A stretch of DNA of 64,000 bases from assembly GCF_902459645.1 (NCBI RefSeq), contig NZ_CABPSK010000001.1, positions 1,054,001 through 1,118,000 on the forward strand, written 5' to 3'. The stretch is from Pandoraea pneumonica. GTDB taxonomy: Bacteria; Pseudomonadota; Gammaproteobacteria; Burkholderiales; Burkholderiaceae. The notes beneath the pieces were generated by a model. It searched no databases, was not told the DNA's origin, and worked only from the letters and a program-made list of their open reading frames with translations. A program made the position numbers and the translations under genes. Below are positions 9,561 through 18,815 of this stretch, piece by piece (within the stretch, counting starts at the first letter, position 1; every line of letters starts with the position of its first letter).

Positions 9561-10598
9561 ATGCCGACAGCCCCTGATACCCCCATGCAAAACGCAGGAC
9601 ATAACGGACAAGTCGACGACCCGGTTCGGCTGTCTCGCCAAATTCCCGCCGTGCTTCGTAAGTTGCGTATCCGCGATTTGGAAACGCTGCGCTGGCTCGG
9701 CCGCACGCGAAGTTTTGCGCGCACCGCCGAAGCGGCAGCGATCACGCAACCGGCGTTGTCGAAATGGCTGAAGGAGATCGAGGAGGCGTTGGGCGTGTCG
9801 CTGTTCGAGCGCACGACGCGGCGCGTGAGTCCGACGCCGTACGGCGAGGCGCTGCTCGAACGGGCTGAGCGCATGCTGACCGATTTGGCGGGGGTCGCGC
9901 CCGCGCTGCAAGCCTTGCGTGACGGACTCGGGCAACCGGTGAACGTCGGCATCTTGCCGGGCATGGCCAGTGTGCTGATGCCGCAGGCCCTTGCCCTGCT
10001 CGAACGAACCGGTCCCGCATTACGTATCAACTTGTTCGAAGAAACGCTGGACCGGTTGCTGCCAAGGGCTCACTGGCACGAAATCGATCTGCTGGTTTGC
10101 CGTCTCGATGCGTCCGCAATGAATGCTGGCTTAGGCGTGGTGCCTCTGTACGACGATGATGTGCGAGTCTTTGGCGCGCACAACCATCCGATGACGCAGA
10201 TCGCGCTGCCGACATGGGCAGACGCCGCTCGTTATCCATGGATCGTGCCGCCACCGGGCACGCCAATGCGGCGCGCCATCGACACTGAGTTCGCGCACCA
10301 AGGGCTACCCGCGCCTCGCGTCATCATGGAATCGACCACGCTCATGACCAACGCCAGTACCGCGCAGGCCATGCCGTGTCTCTTCCTCGCCTCGACACTC
10401 GGTGTCGCCCGCTCGCCGCTGGGTGGCAGCCTGCATGACTTCGGCTTGCGCTTCAACCATGTGGCCCCCACCGTCGGCGTGCTTTACGCGCAAGCACCAA
10501 ACGCCGCAGCGTTGGCGCTTATCGAGGTGTTGCGCGACGTGTCGCGATCGCTGGCGCCGCCGTCGTCAGCCGCCCGCCCTTCAGATGAACAAAATTAA
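9561..10598 (+). CDS. LysR-family transcriptional regulator
   Basis: 345 aa, within the usual range for the family with a slightly long N-terminus. The helix-turn-helix region is clear at about 38-95 (RIRDLETLRWLGRTRSFART, then ITQPALSKWLKEIEEALG and LFERTTRR). The remainder fits the periplasmic-binding-protein-like effector domain. It is divergent from the sulfatase, the classic arrangement for a LysR regulator and its target. metE lies downstream on the same strand but this does not look like MetR, whose N-terminus differs. An ATG at 9585 is an alternative start. The effector is unknown. Confidence 0.88.
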   Translation: MPTAPDTPMQNAGHNGQVDDPVRLSRQIPAVLRKLRIRDLETLRWLGRTRSFARTAEAAAITQPALSKWLKEIEEALGVSLFERTTRRVSPTPYGEALLERAERMLTDLAGVAPALQALRDGLGQPVNVGILPGMASVLMPQALALLERTGPALRINLFEETLDRLLPRAHWHEIDLLVCRLDASAMNAGLGVVPLYDDDVRVFGAHNHPMTQIALPTWADAARYPWIVPPPGTPMRRAIDTEFAHQGLPAPRVIMESTTLMTNASTAQAMPCLFLASTLGVARSPLGGSLHDFGLRFNHVAPTVGVLYAQAPNAAALALIEVLRDVSRSLAPPSSAARPSDEQN

Positions 10599-10695
10599 TA
10601 TCACCGTGAAATAACACCATTTTTATTCATGACTGGATGTCCCTATGATCGTTGTCACCATTCCACTCATCGGGCGGCGACGTCACTAGAGACTC

Positions 10696-12984
10696 ATGGC
10701 GAAAACACACAATCTCGGATTTCCGCGCATCGGCGCGAAACGCGAACTGAAGTTCGGTCTGGAAGCGTATTGGAAGGGACAGTCGTCGCGTGACGCGCTA
10801 ACGTCGCTGGGTGCCTCGCTGCGTCGGCGTCACTGGCAAGATCAGGCGGGCCTGGACCTCGTACCGGTCGGCGACTTCGCCTTCTACGATCAAGTGCTCG
10901 ACATGAGCTTCACGTTGGGTAACCTGCCCGACCGCGTACGGGACTTCCATGGCAACGCACTCGACAACTACTTCCGCGTCGCGCGTGGCCGTTCGGCGCA
11001 AAGTGCCGAAGCACATGCCGACTGCTGCGGCGGTGTCGCCGCCGGTGAAATGACGAAGTGGTTCGATACGAACTATCACTACATCGTCCCGGAATTCTCG
11101 GCGGCCACGACCTTTTCGCTCGACGCCTCTCGACTGATTGAACAACTGGCTGAAGCCCGCGCCGCTGGCGTGAAAGCCAAGCCGGTCATCGTCGGCCCGG
11201 TCACCTACCTGTGGCTCGGCAAGGCCAAAGACGACAGCGACAAGCTTGCGCTGTTGCCACGCCTGCTCCCCGTCTACGTGAAGCTGCTCGAAACCCTCGC
11301 CGCACAAGGCGTGGAGTGGGTGCAGATCGATGAGCCGATTCTCGTCACGGAACTCGGTGCCGACTGGCAAAAGGCCTTCGAGACGGCCTACGCCGCACTC
11401 AGCACTGCGCCAGTCAAGCGCCTGCTCGCGACGTACTTCGGCGAATTGATCGAGAACCTACCGCTGGCCTGCCGTCTGCCAGTCGACGGACTGCATCTGG
11501 ATGCCGTGAACGCCAAGGCAGAAGTCGCCAAAGTCATCGCGGCGCTGCCCGCCGACAAAGTCGTTTCGCTAGGCGTGATCAACGGACGCAACATCTGGAA
11601 GTCGGATCTCGCCGCCGTGCTCGAATGGCTTGAGCCAATTGCCAAATCACTCGGCGACCGTCTGTGGATCGCGCCATCGTGCTCGCTGCTGCACGTGCCG
11701 GTCGATTTGGAAAGTGAACAGAAGCTCGACGGTGAAATTCGGTCGTGGCTCGCCTTCGCCAAGCAGAAGTTGGCGGAAGTCGACGTCCTCGCACGGGCCA
11801 TCAACGAAGGACGCGACGCCGTGGCGTCCGAGTTGGCGGCGAACGCTGCCGCCATCGCCAGCCGCCGCGCATCGCCCCGCGTGCACAACCCAGCCGTCAA
11901 AGCCGCCGTAGCGAAGATCGAAGCGTCGCTGGGCCGTCGGCAGCGTCCATACATCGAGCGCGCGCCCAAGCAGGCCGCCAAGCTGCACCTGCCGCTATTC
12001 CCGACGACCACGATCGGATCGTTCCCGCAAACAGCAGAGATACGCGCGGCCCGCAGCCAGTTCAAGGCCGGGGAGCTCGATCAGGCGGGCTATGTGGCGG
12101 CGATGCGCACCGAGATCGAGCGCAGTGTGCGCGAGCAAGAGGCGCTGGGGCTGGACGTGCTGGTACACGGCGAAGCCGAACGCAACGACATGGTCGAATA
12201 CTTTGGTGAGCAACTCGAAGGCTACGCATTCAGCCAGTTCGGCTGGGTGCAGTCGTACGGCTCACGCTGCGTGAAGCCGCCCATCATGTTCGGCGACATC
12301 AGCCGTCCGAAGGCGATGACGGTCGAGTGGATCAAGTACGCCCAATCGCTGACCAGCAAGCCAATGAAGGGCATGCTGACCGGCCCGGTCACGATCCTGA
12401 ACTGGTCGTTCGTGCGCGACGATCAACCGCGCTCGGTATCGTGCTTCCAATTGGCGCTGGCCATGCGTGAAGAAGTGCTGGATCTGGAGCGCGCCGGTGT
12501 GCGCGTGATTCAGATCGACGAAGCTGCTCTGCGCGAGGGCCTGCCGCTGCGCCGGGCGCAATGGCAGACGTATCTGGATTGGGCGGTGGCATCGTTCCGT
12601 ATCACGGCGAACGGCGTACAGGACGACACGCAGATTCACACGCACATGTGCTACTCGGAGTTCAACGACATCATTGCGGCCATTGCCGACATGGACGCCG
12701 ACGTAATCACCATCGAGACCTCGCGCTCGGATATGGAACTGCTCGACGCGTTCGATTCGTTCCAGTACCCGAACGAGATCGGCCCGGGCGTGTACGACAT
12801 CCACTCGCCGAACATTCCGACGCAAGAGCACATCGTGATGCTGATGCAAAAGGCCGCCGAGCGGATTCCTGCACAGCGCCTGTGGGTCAACCCGGACTGT
12901 GGACTGAAGACGCGTCAGTGGGCCGAAGTCATCCCGGCGCTGCAAAACATGGTGGCGGCGGCGCAGACGCTGCGGGCGCTTTGA
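10696..12984 (+). CDS. metE: Cobalamin-independent methionine synthase MetE
   Basis: 762 aa, full length for the family (E. coli about 753). It transfers the methyl group of 5-methyltetrahydropteroyl-tri-L-glutamate to homocysteine, the last step of methionine synthesis in the cytosol. The N-terminus [19 protein letters not shown] is characteristic. The zinc ligands are all present: His650 and Cys652 in HTHMCYSEF, Glu674 in ITIETS and Cys735 in NPDCGLKTR. The 97-bp upstream gap is too short for a typical cobalamin riboswitch and I see no such fold. A strong hairpin follows the gene. No metR is in the window. Confidence 0.97.
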   Translation: MAKTHNLGFPRIGAKRELKFGLEAYWKGQSSRDALTSLGASLRRRHWQDQAGLDLVPVGDFAFYDQVLDMSFTLGNLPDRVRDFHGNALDNYFRVARGRSAQSAEAHADCCGGVAAGEMTKWFDTNYHYIVPEFSAATTFSLDASRLIEQLAEARAAGVKAKPVIVGPVTYLWLGKAKDDSDKLALLPRLLPVYVKLLETLAAQGVEWVQIDEPILVTELGADWQKAFETAYAALSTAPVKRLLATYFGELIENLPLACRLPVDGLHLDAVNAKAEVAKVIAALPADKVVSLGVINGRNIWKSDLAAVLEWLEPIAKSLGDRLWIAPSCSLLHVPVDLESEQKLDGEIRSWLAFAKQKLAEVDVLARAINEGRDAVASELAANAAAIASRRASPRVHNPAVKAAVAKIEASLGRRQRPYIERAPKQAAKLHLPLFPTTTIGSFPQTAEIRAARSQFKAGELDQAGYVAAMRTEIERSVREQEALGLDVLVHGEAERNDMVEYFGEQLEGYAFSQFGWVQSYGSRCVKPPIMFGDISRPKAMTVEWIKYAQSLTSKPMKGMLTGPVTILNWSFVRDDQPRSVSCFQLALAMREEVLDLERAGVRVIQIDEAALREGLPLRRAQWQTYLDWAVASFRITANGVQDDTQIHTHMCYSEFNDIIAAIADMDADVITIETSRSDMELLDAFDSFQYPNEIGPGVYDIHSPNIPTQEHIVMLMQKAAERIPAQRLWVNPDCGLKTRQWAEVIPALQNMVAAAQTLRAL

Positions 12985-13013
12985 GCCAGTCATCGCGCTT
13001 TCGGTCGTCGGGG

Positions 13014-13055
13014 GCGCCCCGTCAACGTCATGGACATTCGACGTTGACGGGGCGC
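13014..13055 (+). terminator. 16-bp perfect hairpin between metE and the 302-aa gene
   Basis: GCGCCCCGTCAACGTC (13014-13029) and its exact complement (13040-13055) flank a 10-nt loop. It lies between two convergent genes and could end transcription from both sides. No clear T-tract follows, so the call rests on the stem and the position. Confidence 0.6.
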
Positions 13056-13074
13056 TGACGCTATTGGCGTCGAG

Positions 13075-13983
13075 TTACGTGGGGCTGGGGTAGCAGGTAT
13101 TCAGCCAGAGCGTGCTTGGCGCAGTAGCGATGGCAGTCGGTCCCGCAACGCTTAACGCGTGATGAAGCGGCACGGACGAGCCAGCGAGCAGCGAGATCGG
13201 CGGTACGCCCGACGGTCCTGACGGTGCGTGTTGAGACTGGTCGATTCGTCCGGCGCGCTCGGGATCGATGCCTCGGATGCCTCGACTCGGATCCACACCG
13301 GAGCCTGCCCAGCGGAAGCGCTGAAGCGCGCTGACCACAACGAAGCCGAGATCGGCGAGCCACATGGGCAATATTTCGCCTAACGACCTGCGGTCCGGGA
13401 GATCCAAGACATCCAACTCCGGGGCACTGAAGGCGTCTTCAACCTCTGGACCGAATAAGTCCCTCTCGTAATTCACCCATCCCTCGTCTTCAAGCGCGGC
13501 AGCATCGGTAGCAGCCCGCAGCGCTGCCAATTTGCGCTCCCCAATTTCCGCAAGTGCGTCCGCCAGCCACATCACTTCGGGATGCAATCTCGCGCGCACC
13601 CGCTCTTGCCTGAGGCTCAGCAACGCTCTGGCCGTCAATCGCTCTCCAATCGGAAACCTGGCGTGGGGCAGTTCGAGGCTTAGGGAGGCTTCGACCACGC
13701 GCATCAGGTCTGCTCGCTCCGCGTCGTCCATATAGGCGGGCACGACCATCGCATTCGCCGTCTCGGCATCTAGGGTGTCGACGCGGTTGATCGCCCCCAC
13801 GATGTGAGAACAAATGTCGCTCACCGTTTGCTTGTATCGAATCGGGATTCCCGTTCGTGTGGTTTGGGGTTGAACCCCCGTTGCTCGTGCCGACGATCCA
13901 GCACCCTGTTGGGCCTCCTGCGACTGCTCCATGACTTGCCACTGTGATGCCGCTGGGCTTAGTCCATACGAGCCACTAATCAT
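13075..13983 (-). CDS. 302-aa protein: stand-alone N-terminal module of the large toxin-like family
   Basis: The ATG at 13983 is chosen because AAGGAGG sits 5 nt before it; an upstream ATG at 14169 has no such site. Residues about 150-240 match the N-terminal module of the two large genes at the left: WLADALAEIGERK, EGWVNYERDLFGPEVEDAF and ALQRFRWAGSGVD (near 220). After that the sequence diverges into a Ser/Pro/Ala-rich tail and stops, with none of the large middle or protease-like region. It may be a truncated relic, or an accessory/immunity-like partner that uses the same fold; the sequence does not decide. No signal peptide is evident. Its function is unknown. Confidence 0.7.
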   Translation of the reverse strand: MISGSYGLSPAASQWQVMEQSQEAQQGAGSSARATGVQPQTTRTGIPIRYKQTVSDICSHIVGAINRVDTLDAETANAMVVPAYMDDAERADLMRVVEASLSLELPHARFPIGERLTARALLSLRQERVRARLHPEVMWLADALAEIGERKLAALRAATDAAALEDEGWVNYERDLFGPEVEDAFSAPELDVLDLPDRRSLGEILPMWLADLGFVVVSALQRFRWAGSGVDPSRGIRGIDPERAGRIDQSQHAPSGPSGVPPISLLAGSSVPLHHALSVAGPTAIATAPSTLWLNTCYPSPT

Positions 13984-14182
13984 TTCGTCCTCCTTGATCT
14001 TTGAATTGCGTTGAATTGCGGTGACTTGCCGCGTCAATCTTCCCCGCGCGGCATTTAGGCGACTTCCAGGTTTCGCCCCGCAAAACAACGGCAGATCGTA
14101 GGCAACTTCAAATAAACCCTCTAAGTGTTTGTTTAATTGCGTCAATTCATGGCATAGTCGCGCCGGCACGCGTCGACCTTCA

Positions 14183-14202
14183 CTAAGTTTCTCCTAAGTT
14201 TC
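14183..14202 (+). promoter_or_regulatory. Direct-repeat operator candidate upstream of the response regulator
   Basis: CTAAGTTTC occurs twice (14183-14191 and 14194-14202), an 11-bp period, with a looser CTAAGTGTT at 14121. Direct repeats with 11-bp spacing are typical of binding sites for OmpR-family regulators (for example PmrA/QseB boxes). The site lies about 90 bp upstream of the regulator's ATG, so autoregulation is likely but inferred. The rest of the gap 13984-14290 shows TTGAATTGCG repeated twice near 13996 and no gene. Confidence 0.5.
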
Positions 14203-14290
14203 GCGCGCTATCGTGCGCCTCAGTGGTTCAATGGGGACCACCGTGATCTGGCGCACGCCCAGCGTTGCGCTGCTGGAATTTCGGAAAAAC

Positions 14291-14950
14291 ATGCGGATAT
14301 TGCTCGTAGAAGACGACGACATGATCGGTGAGGCCATGATGCAGGCGCTCAAAGACGCCTCGTATGCCGCCGATTGGTGTCGCGACGGCGAGGCAGCGCT
14401 CGCGGCGCTGGCCGCCCACACCTACGACCTCATGCTGCTCGACCTGGGCCTGCCCGGGCGCGACGGCTGGGACGTGTTGCGGGCCCACCGTGGCTCGGGC
14501 GGCCGCACCCCGATCATCGTGGTGACCGCACGCGATGGCGCGGAAGACATCATTCAAGGGCTGGATCTCGGCGCGGACGATTTCGTCGTCAAGCCTTTCG
14601 AAGTGGGTGAACTGCTCGCCCGCATGCGCGCCGTCATCCGCCGACAAGCCGGTGTGGCCGTGCCGGTGCTCACCAATGGCGCGCTCTCGCTCGACCCGGC
14701 CACGCACGAAGCCACGTACGGCGACAACAAGTGCGTGCTCTCGGCGCGTGAGTACGCTCTGCTGCACGCGCTGATGCTGCGCCCCGGCACCATTCTTTCG
14801 CGCGACGCGCTGGAGCACCGTCTATACGGCTGGGGGGAGGAAATCGAGAGCAACATGATCGACTTCCTGATTCATGCCATCCGCAAGAAACTCGGCGCGG
14901 ACGTCATCCGCAATATTCGCGGCGCCGGTTGGCTGGTGCCCAAGGCATGA
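14291..14950 (+). CDS. OmpR-family response regulator (QseB/PmrA/TctD-like)
   Basis: 219 aa from the ATG at 14291, which gives the canonical MRILLVEDDDMIGEAM start; an in-frame ATG at 14213 would only add an unconserved tail. The receiver domain has acidic residues EDD near 8-10, the phospho-acceptor Asp in LMLLDLGLPG (about 51), the Thr in VVTARD and Lys in VVKPF. A winged-helix DNA-binding domain follows (LSAREYALLHALM, IRNIRGAGWLV). It overlaps the sensor kinase by an ATGA, so the two are translationally coupled. A direct repeat upstream is a likely target. The downstream ArnT-like gene suggests a role in lipid A modification, by context only. Confidence 0.9.
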   Translation: MRILLVEDDDMIGEAMMQALKDASYAADWCRDGEAALAALAAHTYDLMLLDLGLPGRDGWDVLRAHRGSGGRTPIIVVTARDGAEDIIQGLDLGADDFVVKPFEVGELLARMRAVIRRQAGVAVPVLTNGALSLDPATHEATYGDNKCVLSAREYALLHALMLRPGTILSRDALEHRLYGWGEEIESNMIDFLIHAIRKKLGADVIRNIRGAGWLVPKA

Positions 14951-16308
14951 CGATGCGCTCGTTGCAGTCGCGTCTGGTGGTCACGCTCTCCGCTTGTGCG
15001 GTGGCGCTGGGCATCGTCGCGGGGCTGGTTTCCTATGCGGCCGCCTTTCGCGAGGCGTATCGCTTTCAGGACGATCAGCTACTGCAACTGGCGGCACTCG
15101 TCGATACCAACAACCTCGCCGGTGCCGACGAGGCCTTTCATGCCTTGCCGATTCAGGACCACGATTACCGGCTGACGGTGCAGGCGCTGGGTCGTACGTT
15201 TCCCGTCACGCTGACCGACGGCTTTCATACGGTGGACCCAACCACACGCGGCGACCATACGTGGCGCGCTTACGTGCGCACCATCTCGCCGGATTTGCGC
15301 ATCGTGGTCGCCCAGCCGACCGAGGGCCGCAATGAGATCGCCCGTAACAGCGGCCTGCGCACTGCACTGCCCTTCATCGTTTTCGTACCGCTGCTCATCG
15401 GCGCAATTTTGCTGACCGTGCGCCGTGCCTTCCGGCCCCTACAACAACTGGCCGAGGGCGTAGATGCCCGGCGCGACACGGATCTGCGTGCCCTCGATAC
15501 GGCGGGTGCCCCCAAGGAAATCGAACCGTTCCTCGTCTCGATCAACCGACTGCTGGCACGCTTGGCGAAAGCGCTCGATGAACAACGCCGCTTCGTCGCC
15601 GACGCCGCCCACGAGATGCGCTCGCCGGTCACCGCCTTGGTGATTCAATCGGAAAATCTTGACCGTGCCCTCGCGCCGGTCGCACTCGACACCGAGACGC
15701 GTGCGCGGCTGACCAAGCTCAAGAGCGGTTTGCAACGCACACGCGGCTTGCTCGAACAGCTACTCACGCTGGCGCGCGCCCAGAGCGCCCGCACCGCCGA
15801 GGCCGCGCCGCTGGCGCTGCTGCCCGCAGTGCACGAGGCGTTGGAAGACGTATTCGTGCTGGCCGACCGCAAAAACATCGTGCTCGATCTGGTCGATGCG
15901 GCCCCCGGCCTGCGGGTGGCGGGGACCAAACGCGAGATTGTCACGCTGCTAAGTAATCTTGTCGGCAATGCCGTGCGTTATACCCCAGCGGGCGGCACGG
16001 TATCCGTGCGGCTATCGGCCACGGGGGCCGAGGCGGCCCTCGATGTGATCGACTCAGGCCCGGGTATCGACGCCGACAAGCGCGAGCGCGTATTCGACGC
16101 GTTTTATCGCGCCAATGAAGTTCGTGAGCCGCAGGTGGGTGGCGTGGGCACGGAAGGCACGGGCTTAGGCCTCGCCATCGTGCGCGCCATCGTCGACCGC
16201 CTGGGCGGTCAAGTGCATTTGAAGGACGCCAGTCAGGTGGCGCCGCGCGGGTTGCATGTGCGCGTGACGCTGCCGAACCCCGATGTTTCGCAACCCCCGT
16301 TCCATTAA
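14947..16308 (+). CDS. Sensor histidine kinase (QseC/TctE-like)
   Basis: 453 aa from the ATG that overlaps the regulator's stop (ATGA); ATG 14953 is an alternative. Membrane segment 1 is near the N-terminus (LVVTLSACAVALGIVAGLV) and segment 2 near 140-160 (LPFIVFVPLLIGAILLTV), bounding a periplasmic sensor of about 110 residues. The H-box is DAAHEMRSPVTAL, the N-box NLVGNAVRYTPAGG, G1 DSGPGIDADK and G2 GTGLGLAIV, so autokinase activity should be intact. It phosphorylates the regulator encoded just upstream. The signal is unknown; related systems sense cations, cationic peptides or quorum signals. Confidence 0.9.
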   Translation: MTMRSLQSRLVVTLSACAVALGIVAGLVSYAAAFREAYRFQDDQLLQLAALVDTNNLAGADEAFHALPIQDHDYRLTVQALGRTFPVTLTDGFHTVDPTTRGDHTWRAYVRTISPDLRIVVAQPTEGRNEIARNSGLRTALPFIVFVPLLIGAILLTVRRAFRPLQQLAEGVDARRDTDLRALDTAGAPKEIEPFLVSINRLLARLAKALDEQRRFVADAAHEMRSPVTALVIQSENLDRALAPVALDTETRARLTKLKSGLQRTRGLLEQLLTLARAQSARTAEAAPLALLPAVHEALEDVFVLADRKNIVLDLVDAAPGLRVAGTKREIVTLLSNLVGNAVRYTPAGGTVSVRLSATGAEAALDVIDSGPGIDADKRERVFDAFYRANEVREPQVGGVGTEGTGLGLAIVRAIVDRLGGQVHLKDASQVAPRGLHVRVTLPNPDVSQPPFH

Positions 16309-16336
16309 TTCAACAAGACCGGAAAGTTTCGCATTC

Positions 16337-18076
16337 ATGTCCACACGCCCTCAACGTGACGCCGGATTAGAACCCTGGCCGATCTCTCCCGCCGCCCTCC
16401 TCTGGCTGCTGGCCGTCTTCGCGCTGGTCTGGTTCGGCCTGCTCAACTGGCGGCACCTGATCCCTAGCGACGAAGGCCGCTATGCGGAAATGGCTCGCGA
16501 AATGCTCGTCACTGGCGATTGGGTCACGCCGCGCTACAACGGCTATCTCTACTTCGAGAAACCGCCGCTGCAAACGTGGATGAACGCACTCACGTTCATG
16601 GTGTTCGGTCTGGGTGACTGGCAAGCGCGCCTGTGGACGGCGCTCACCGGCTTCGGCGGCGTGCTGCTGGTGGGCTACACCGGGCGTCGGGTGTTTGGCG
16701 CGCGCGCGGGTCTGTTCGCCGCCATCGCGCTGGCGAGCGCTCCGCTGTGGGCCTTGCTCGGTCACTTCAACGTGCTGGACATGGGCCTGTCGTTCATGAT
16801 GGCCATCGTGCTGTGTGCGCTGTTGCTGGCGCAACGCCCGGGGCTGACGGACACGCAGACGCGCAACTGGATGTGGCTGTGCTGGGCCGCCATGGGGCTG
16901 TCGATTCTGAGCAAGGGCTTGATCGGGATTGTGCTGCCGGGCGCGGTGCTGGTGGTCTACACGCTGATCGCGCGCGACTGGGCGCTGTGGAAGCGTCTGT
17001 ATATTGCGAGCGGGCTGATCGTGTTGCTGGCGGTGACGGTGCCGTGGTTCGCTGCGGTGATGGCGCGCAACCCGTCGTTCTTCGATTTCTTCTTCGTGAA
17101 CGAGCACTTCAATCGCTTCCTGAAGCCGGATCACCATCGTAATGGCCCGCTGTATTACTTCGTGCCGGTGATCATCGTGGGATTCCTGCCGTGGCTGTCG
17201 ATGCTGCCGCGTACGATTTCGGCGTCGCGTGCTGCGCCGCGTCAGGCGAACGGCTTCCGTCCGGTGACGATGCTGTGGGTCTGGGCGATCCTGATCTTCT
17301 GCTTCTTCTCGGTCTCGCACTCGAAGCTGATTTCGTATGTGCTGCCGATTGCACCGGCGCTCGCCATGCTCATCGGTCTCGGGTTGGCTAGCCTGACTCG
17401 TGAGACGCTGCGTAAGCATCTGGTGATTTCGGTAGTGCTGTTCGTCGCGACGATCGTGACGTGTCTGGTGTTCCTGTCGCACCACTCGGACAGCCGTAAC
17501 CCGGTCGAGGCGTATCGCGAGTTTTCGTACTACTTGTATGCGGCGAGCTTTGCTGGGCTGATCGGGATTGGCATTACCTACTGGCTGGCCAAACGCAGCA
17601 CGAAGCAGGCGTTGATTGCCTTTGCAGGCACGTGGCTGGCCTTCACGATGATCGGCGGCTCGGGGCATGAGGCGTTCGGTCGCGGCAGTTCGGGGATCGA
17701 TCTGGTGCCTGCGGTGCGTGCTGAGATGCAGCGTCTGGGCCCGGATACGCCGTTCTATTCGGTGGGCACGCTCGACCACACGATGCCGTATTACCTGCAA
17801 CAACCGATGACCATGGTCGCGGTGCAGGATGAGTTGGAGTTCGGCATCTCGCAAGCCCCGGATAGCTGGATTCCGACGCTCAACAAGTTTGCCGATGTCT
17901 GGATGGCAGCGCCTAAAGCGCTCGCGCTTGTCGACCCGGAGAAATTCACGGTGCTGGAAACGCTCGGCTTGCCAATGAAGGTGATTGCGCGCGATAACCG
18001 TCGCGTGATGATCGAGAAGCCGATGGTCGGGGATGCCCCGCCTGCGGCACCTGCTGCACCGGCGGCCGAAAAGTAA
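16337..18076 (+). CDS. ArnT-like GT39/PMT-family membrane glycosyltransferase
   Basis: 579 aa from ATG 16337; the upstream in-frame ATG at 16283 lies inside the kinase gene and adds an unconserved tail. The protein has a dozen or so hydrophobic segments. It carries the family's first periplasmic-loop signature, SDEGRYAEMAREM, with the acidic residues needed for catalysis, followed by FEKPPLQTW. ArnT enzymes move 4-amino-4-deoxy-L-arabinose from undecaprenyl phosphate to lipid A at the periplasmic face, lowering binding of polymyxin-like cations. The actual sugar here is not shown. Its position 28 bp behind the two-component system suggests co-transcription. A strong terminator follows. Confidence 0.85.
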   Translation: MSTRPQRDAGLEPWPISPAALLWLLAVFALVWFGLLNWRHLIPSDEGRYAEMAREMLVTGDWVTPRYNGYLYFEKPPLQTWMNALTFMVFGLGDWQARLWTALTGFGGVLLVGYTGRRVFGARAGLFAAIALASAPLWALLGHFNVLDMGLSFMMAIVLCALLLAQRPGLTDTQTRNWMWLCWAAMGLSILSKGLIGIVLPGAVLVVYTLIARDWALWKRLYIASGLIVLLAVTVPWFAAVMARNPSFFDFFFVNEHFNRFLKPDHHRNGPLYYFVPVIIVGFLPWLSMLPRTISASRAAPRQANGFRPVTMLWVWAILIFCFFSVSHSKLISYVLPIAPALAMLIGLGLASLTRETLRKHLVISVVLFVATIVTCLVFLSHHSDSRNPVEAYREFSYYLYAASFAGLIGIGITYWLAKRSTKQALIAFAGTWLAFTMIGGSGHEAFGRGSSGIDLVPAVRAEMQRLGPDTPFYSVGTLDHTMPYYLQQPMTMVAVQDELEFGISQAPDSWIPTLNKFADVWMAAPKALALVDPEKFTVLETLGLPMKVIARDNRRVMIEKPMVGDAPPAAPAAPAAEK

Positions 18077-18105
18077 GCTTTCGCGCAGTTGGTGGTTTGT
18101 TGAAG

Positions 18106-18135
18106 ATGGCCCTGTTTATACGGGGCCATTTTTTT
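18106..18135 (+). terminator. Rho-independent terminator after the ArnT-like gene
   Basis: ATGGCCC (18106-18112) pairs with GGGCCAT (18123-18129) across a 10-nt loop, followed by a run of T to 18135. It ends the two-component/glycosyltransferase unit. Confidence 0.85.
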
Positions 18136-18166
18136 CGCTTACCGATACGCCGAGGGTCGCGCTCAC

Positions 18167-18182
18167 CTGTCAACGTTGACAG
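18167..18182. promoter_or_regulatory. Perfect 16-bp palindrome upstream of the small unknown gene
   Basis: CTGTCAACGTTGACAG is a complete palindrome, 114 bp before the ATG at 18297 and just after the terminator of the preceding unit. Its inner part, GTCAACGTTGAC, suggests an operator for a dimeric regulator. No T-tract follows, so a terminator is less likely. The regulator is unknown. Confidence 0.5.
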
Positions 18183-18296
18183 TTGTCGGGCCTTCACTCG
18201 CCGTGGGAGATTGAAAGCGACGTACCCACCCTGCCGTGCCATCGTTACGCACTCGACGTCACCACATGCCTTTCTCGTACTTTTTGGGAGTGAATC

Positions 18297-18743
18297 ATGG
18301 ACACGCCGGAGAAATTCACCGAGGACTTCACGTCGGATTACGTTCACCGCCTCCTCGACCGCTTCATCAAAGACCCTGTGTTTCTCGCATTTATGGACAT
18401 CACGGTCCTTTCGGGCACGATCGGGTTCAGTCGTGCGTCCAGGTGGAGAATGGAGCTACCTACCCGGGGAAACATACTCGCGCTTTCGCCGAACTCGAAG
18501 GCCAAGTTCCAGTTTGATTTTTCGGTGCGTAGCGTGCGTTTCGGATGTGCTGCCGGTGACTCGTCGTGCGAGATCAACTACTTCGATTTCGATGGAAGAC
18601 TGCTGCACACAGCTCGCCCGCCAAAAAACAACGAGCCAGATCGGTGGGTCGACTACGCGCGAGATACGGCAGACATTAGGTCTGTCGTGATCACCGACGG
18701 CGGCACATTGACGGAAGTGGACCACTTTATCGTGCAGACGTGA
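18297..18743 (+). CDS. Hypothetical protein, predicted beta-sandwich (148 aa)
   Basis: I do not recognise a named family. The start is supported by GGGAG 6 nt upstream. There is no signal peptide or membrane segment, though two Cys (FGCAAGDSSC) occur close together. The C-terminal half alternates strands in a pattern (VRSVRFG, CEINYFDFDGRLLHTA, IRSVVITDGG, VDHFIVQ) like the jelly-roll folds that carry a Y-D-x-D-G strand, such as those in carbohydrate-binding modules; that is a pattern resemblance only. It stands alone, between a terminator with a palindrome and a bidirectional terminator, so it is its own transcription unit. Confidence 0.65.
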   Translation: MDTPEKFTEDFTSDYVHRLLDRFIKDPVFLAFMDITVLSGTIGFSRASRWRMELPTRGNILALSPNSKAKFQFDFSVRSVRFGCAAGDSSCEINYFDFDGRLLHTARPPKNNEPDRWVDYARDTADIRSVVITDGGTLTEVDHFIVQT

Positions 18744-18749
18744 ATAGAA

Positions 18750-18787
18750 AAGGGCTGAGGACACCGCACAAACGGTCCTCAGCCCTT
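18750..18787. terminator. Bidirectional terminator between the unknown gene and encapsulin
   Basis: AAGGGCTGAGGAC (18750-18762) pairs perfectly over 13 bp with 18775-18787 around a 12-nt loop. It has A/T-rich flanks on both sides (GAATAGAAA and TCTCTTT). It sits between convergent genes and probably serves both. Confidence 0.8.
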
Positions 18788-18815
18788 CTCTTTCCACTCC
18801 AGCGACTAAACCGCC

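Noticed and set aside
9561-10598. LysR gene as metR
   Set aside because: The N-terminal helix-turn-helix differs from MetR and the gene is divergent from a sulfatase, which is the more likely target.
10599-10695. Cobalamin or SAM riboswitch before metE
   Set aside because: The gap is only 97 bp and shows no B12-box or stem arrangement; a loose TGAA/TTCA pair has the wrong spacing for a MetR box.
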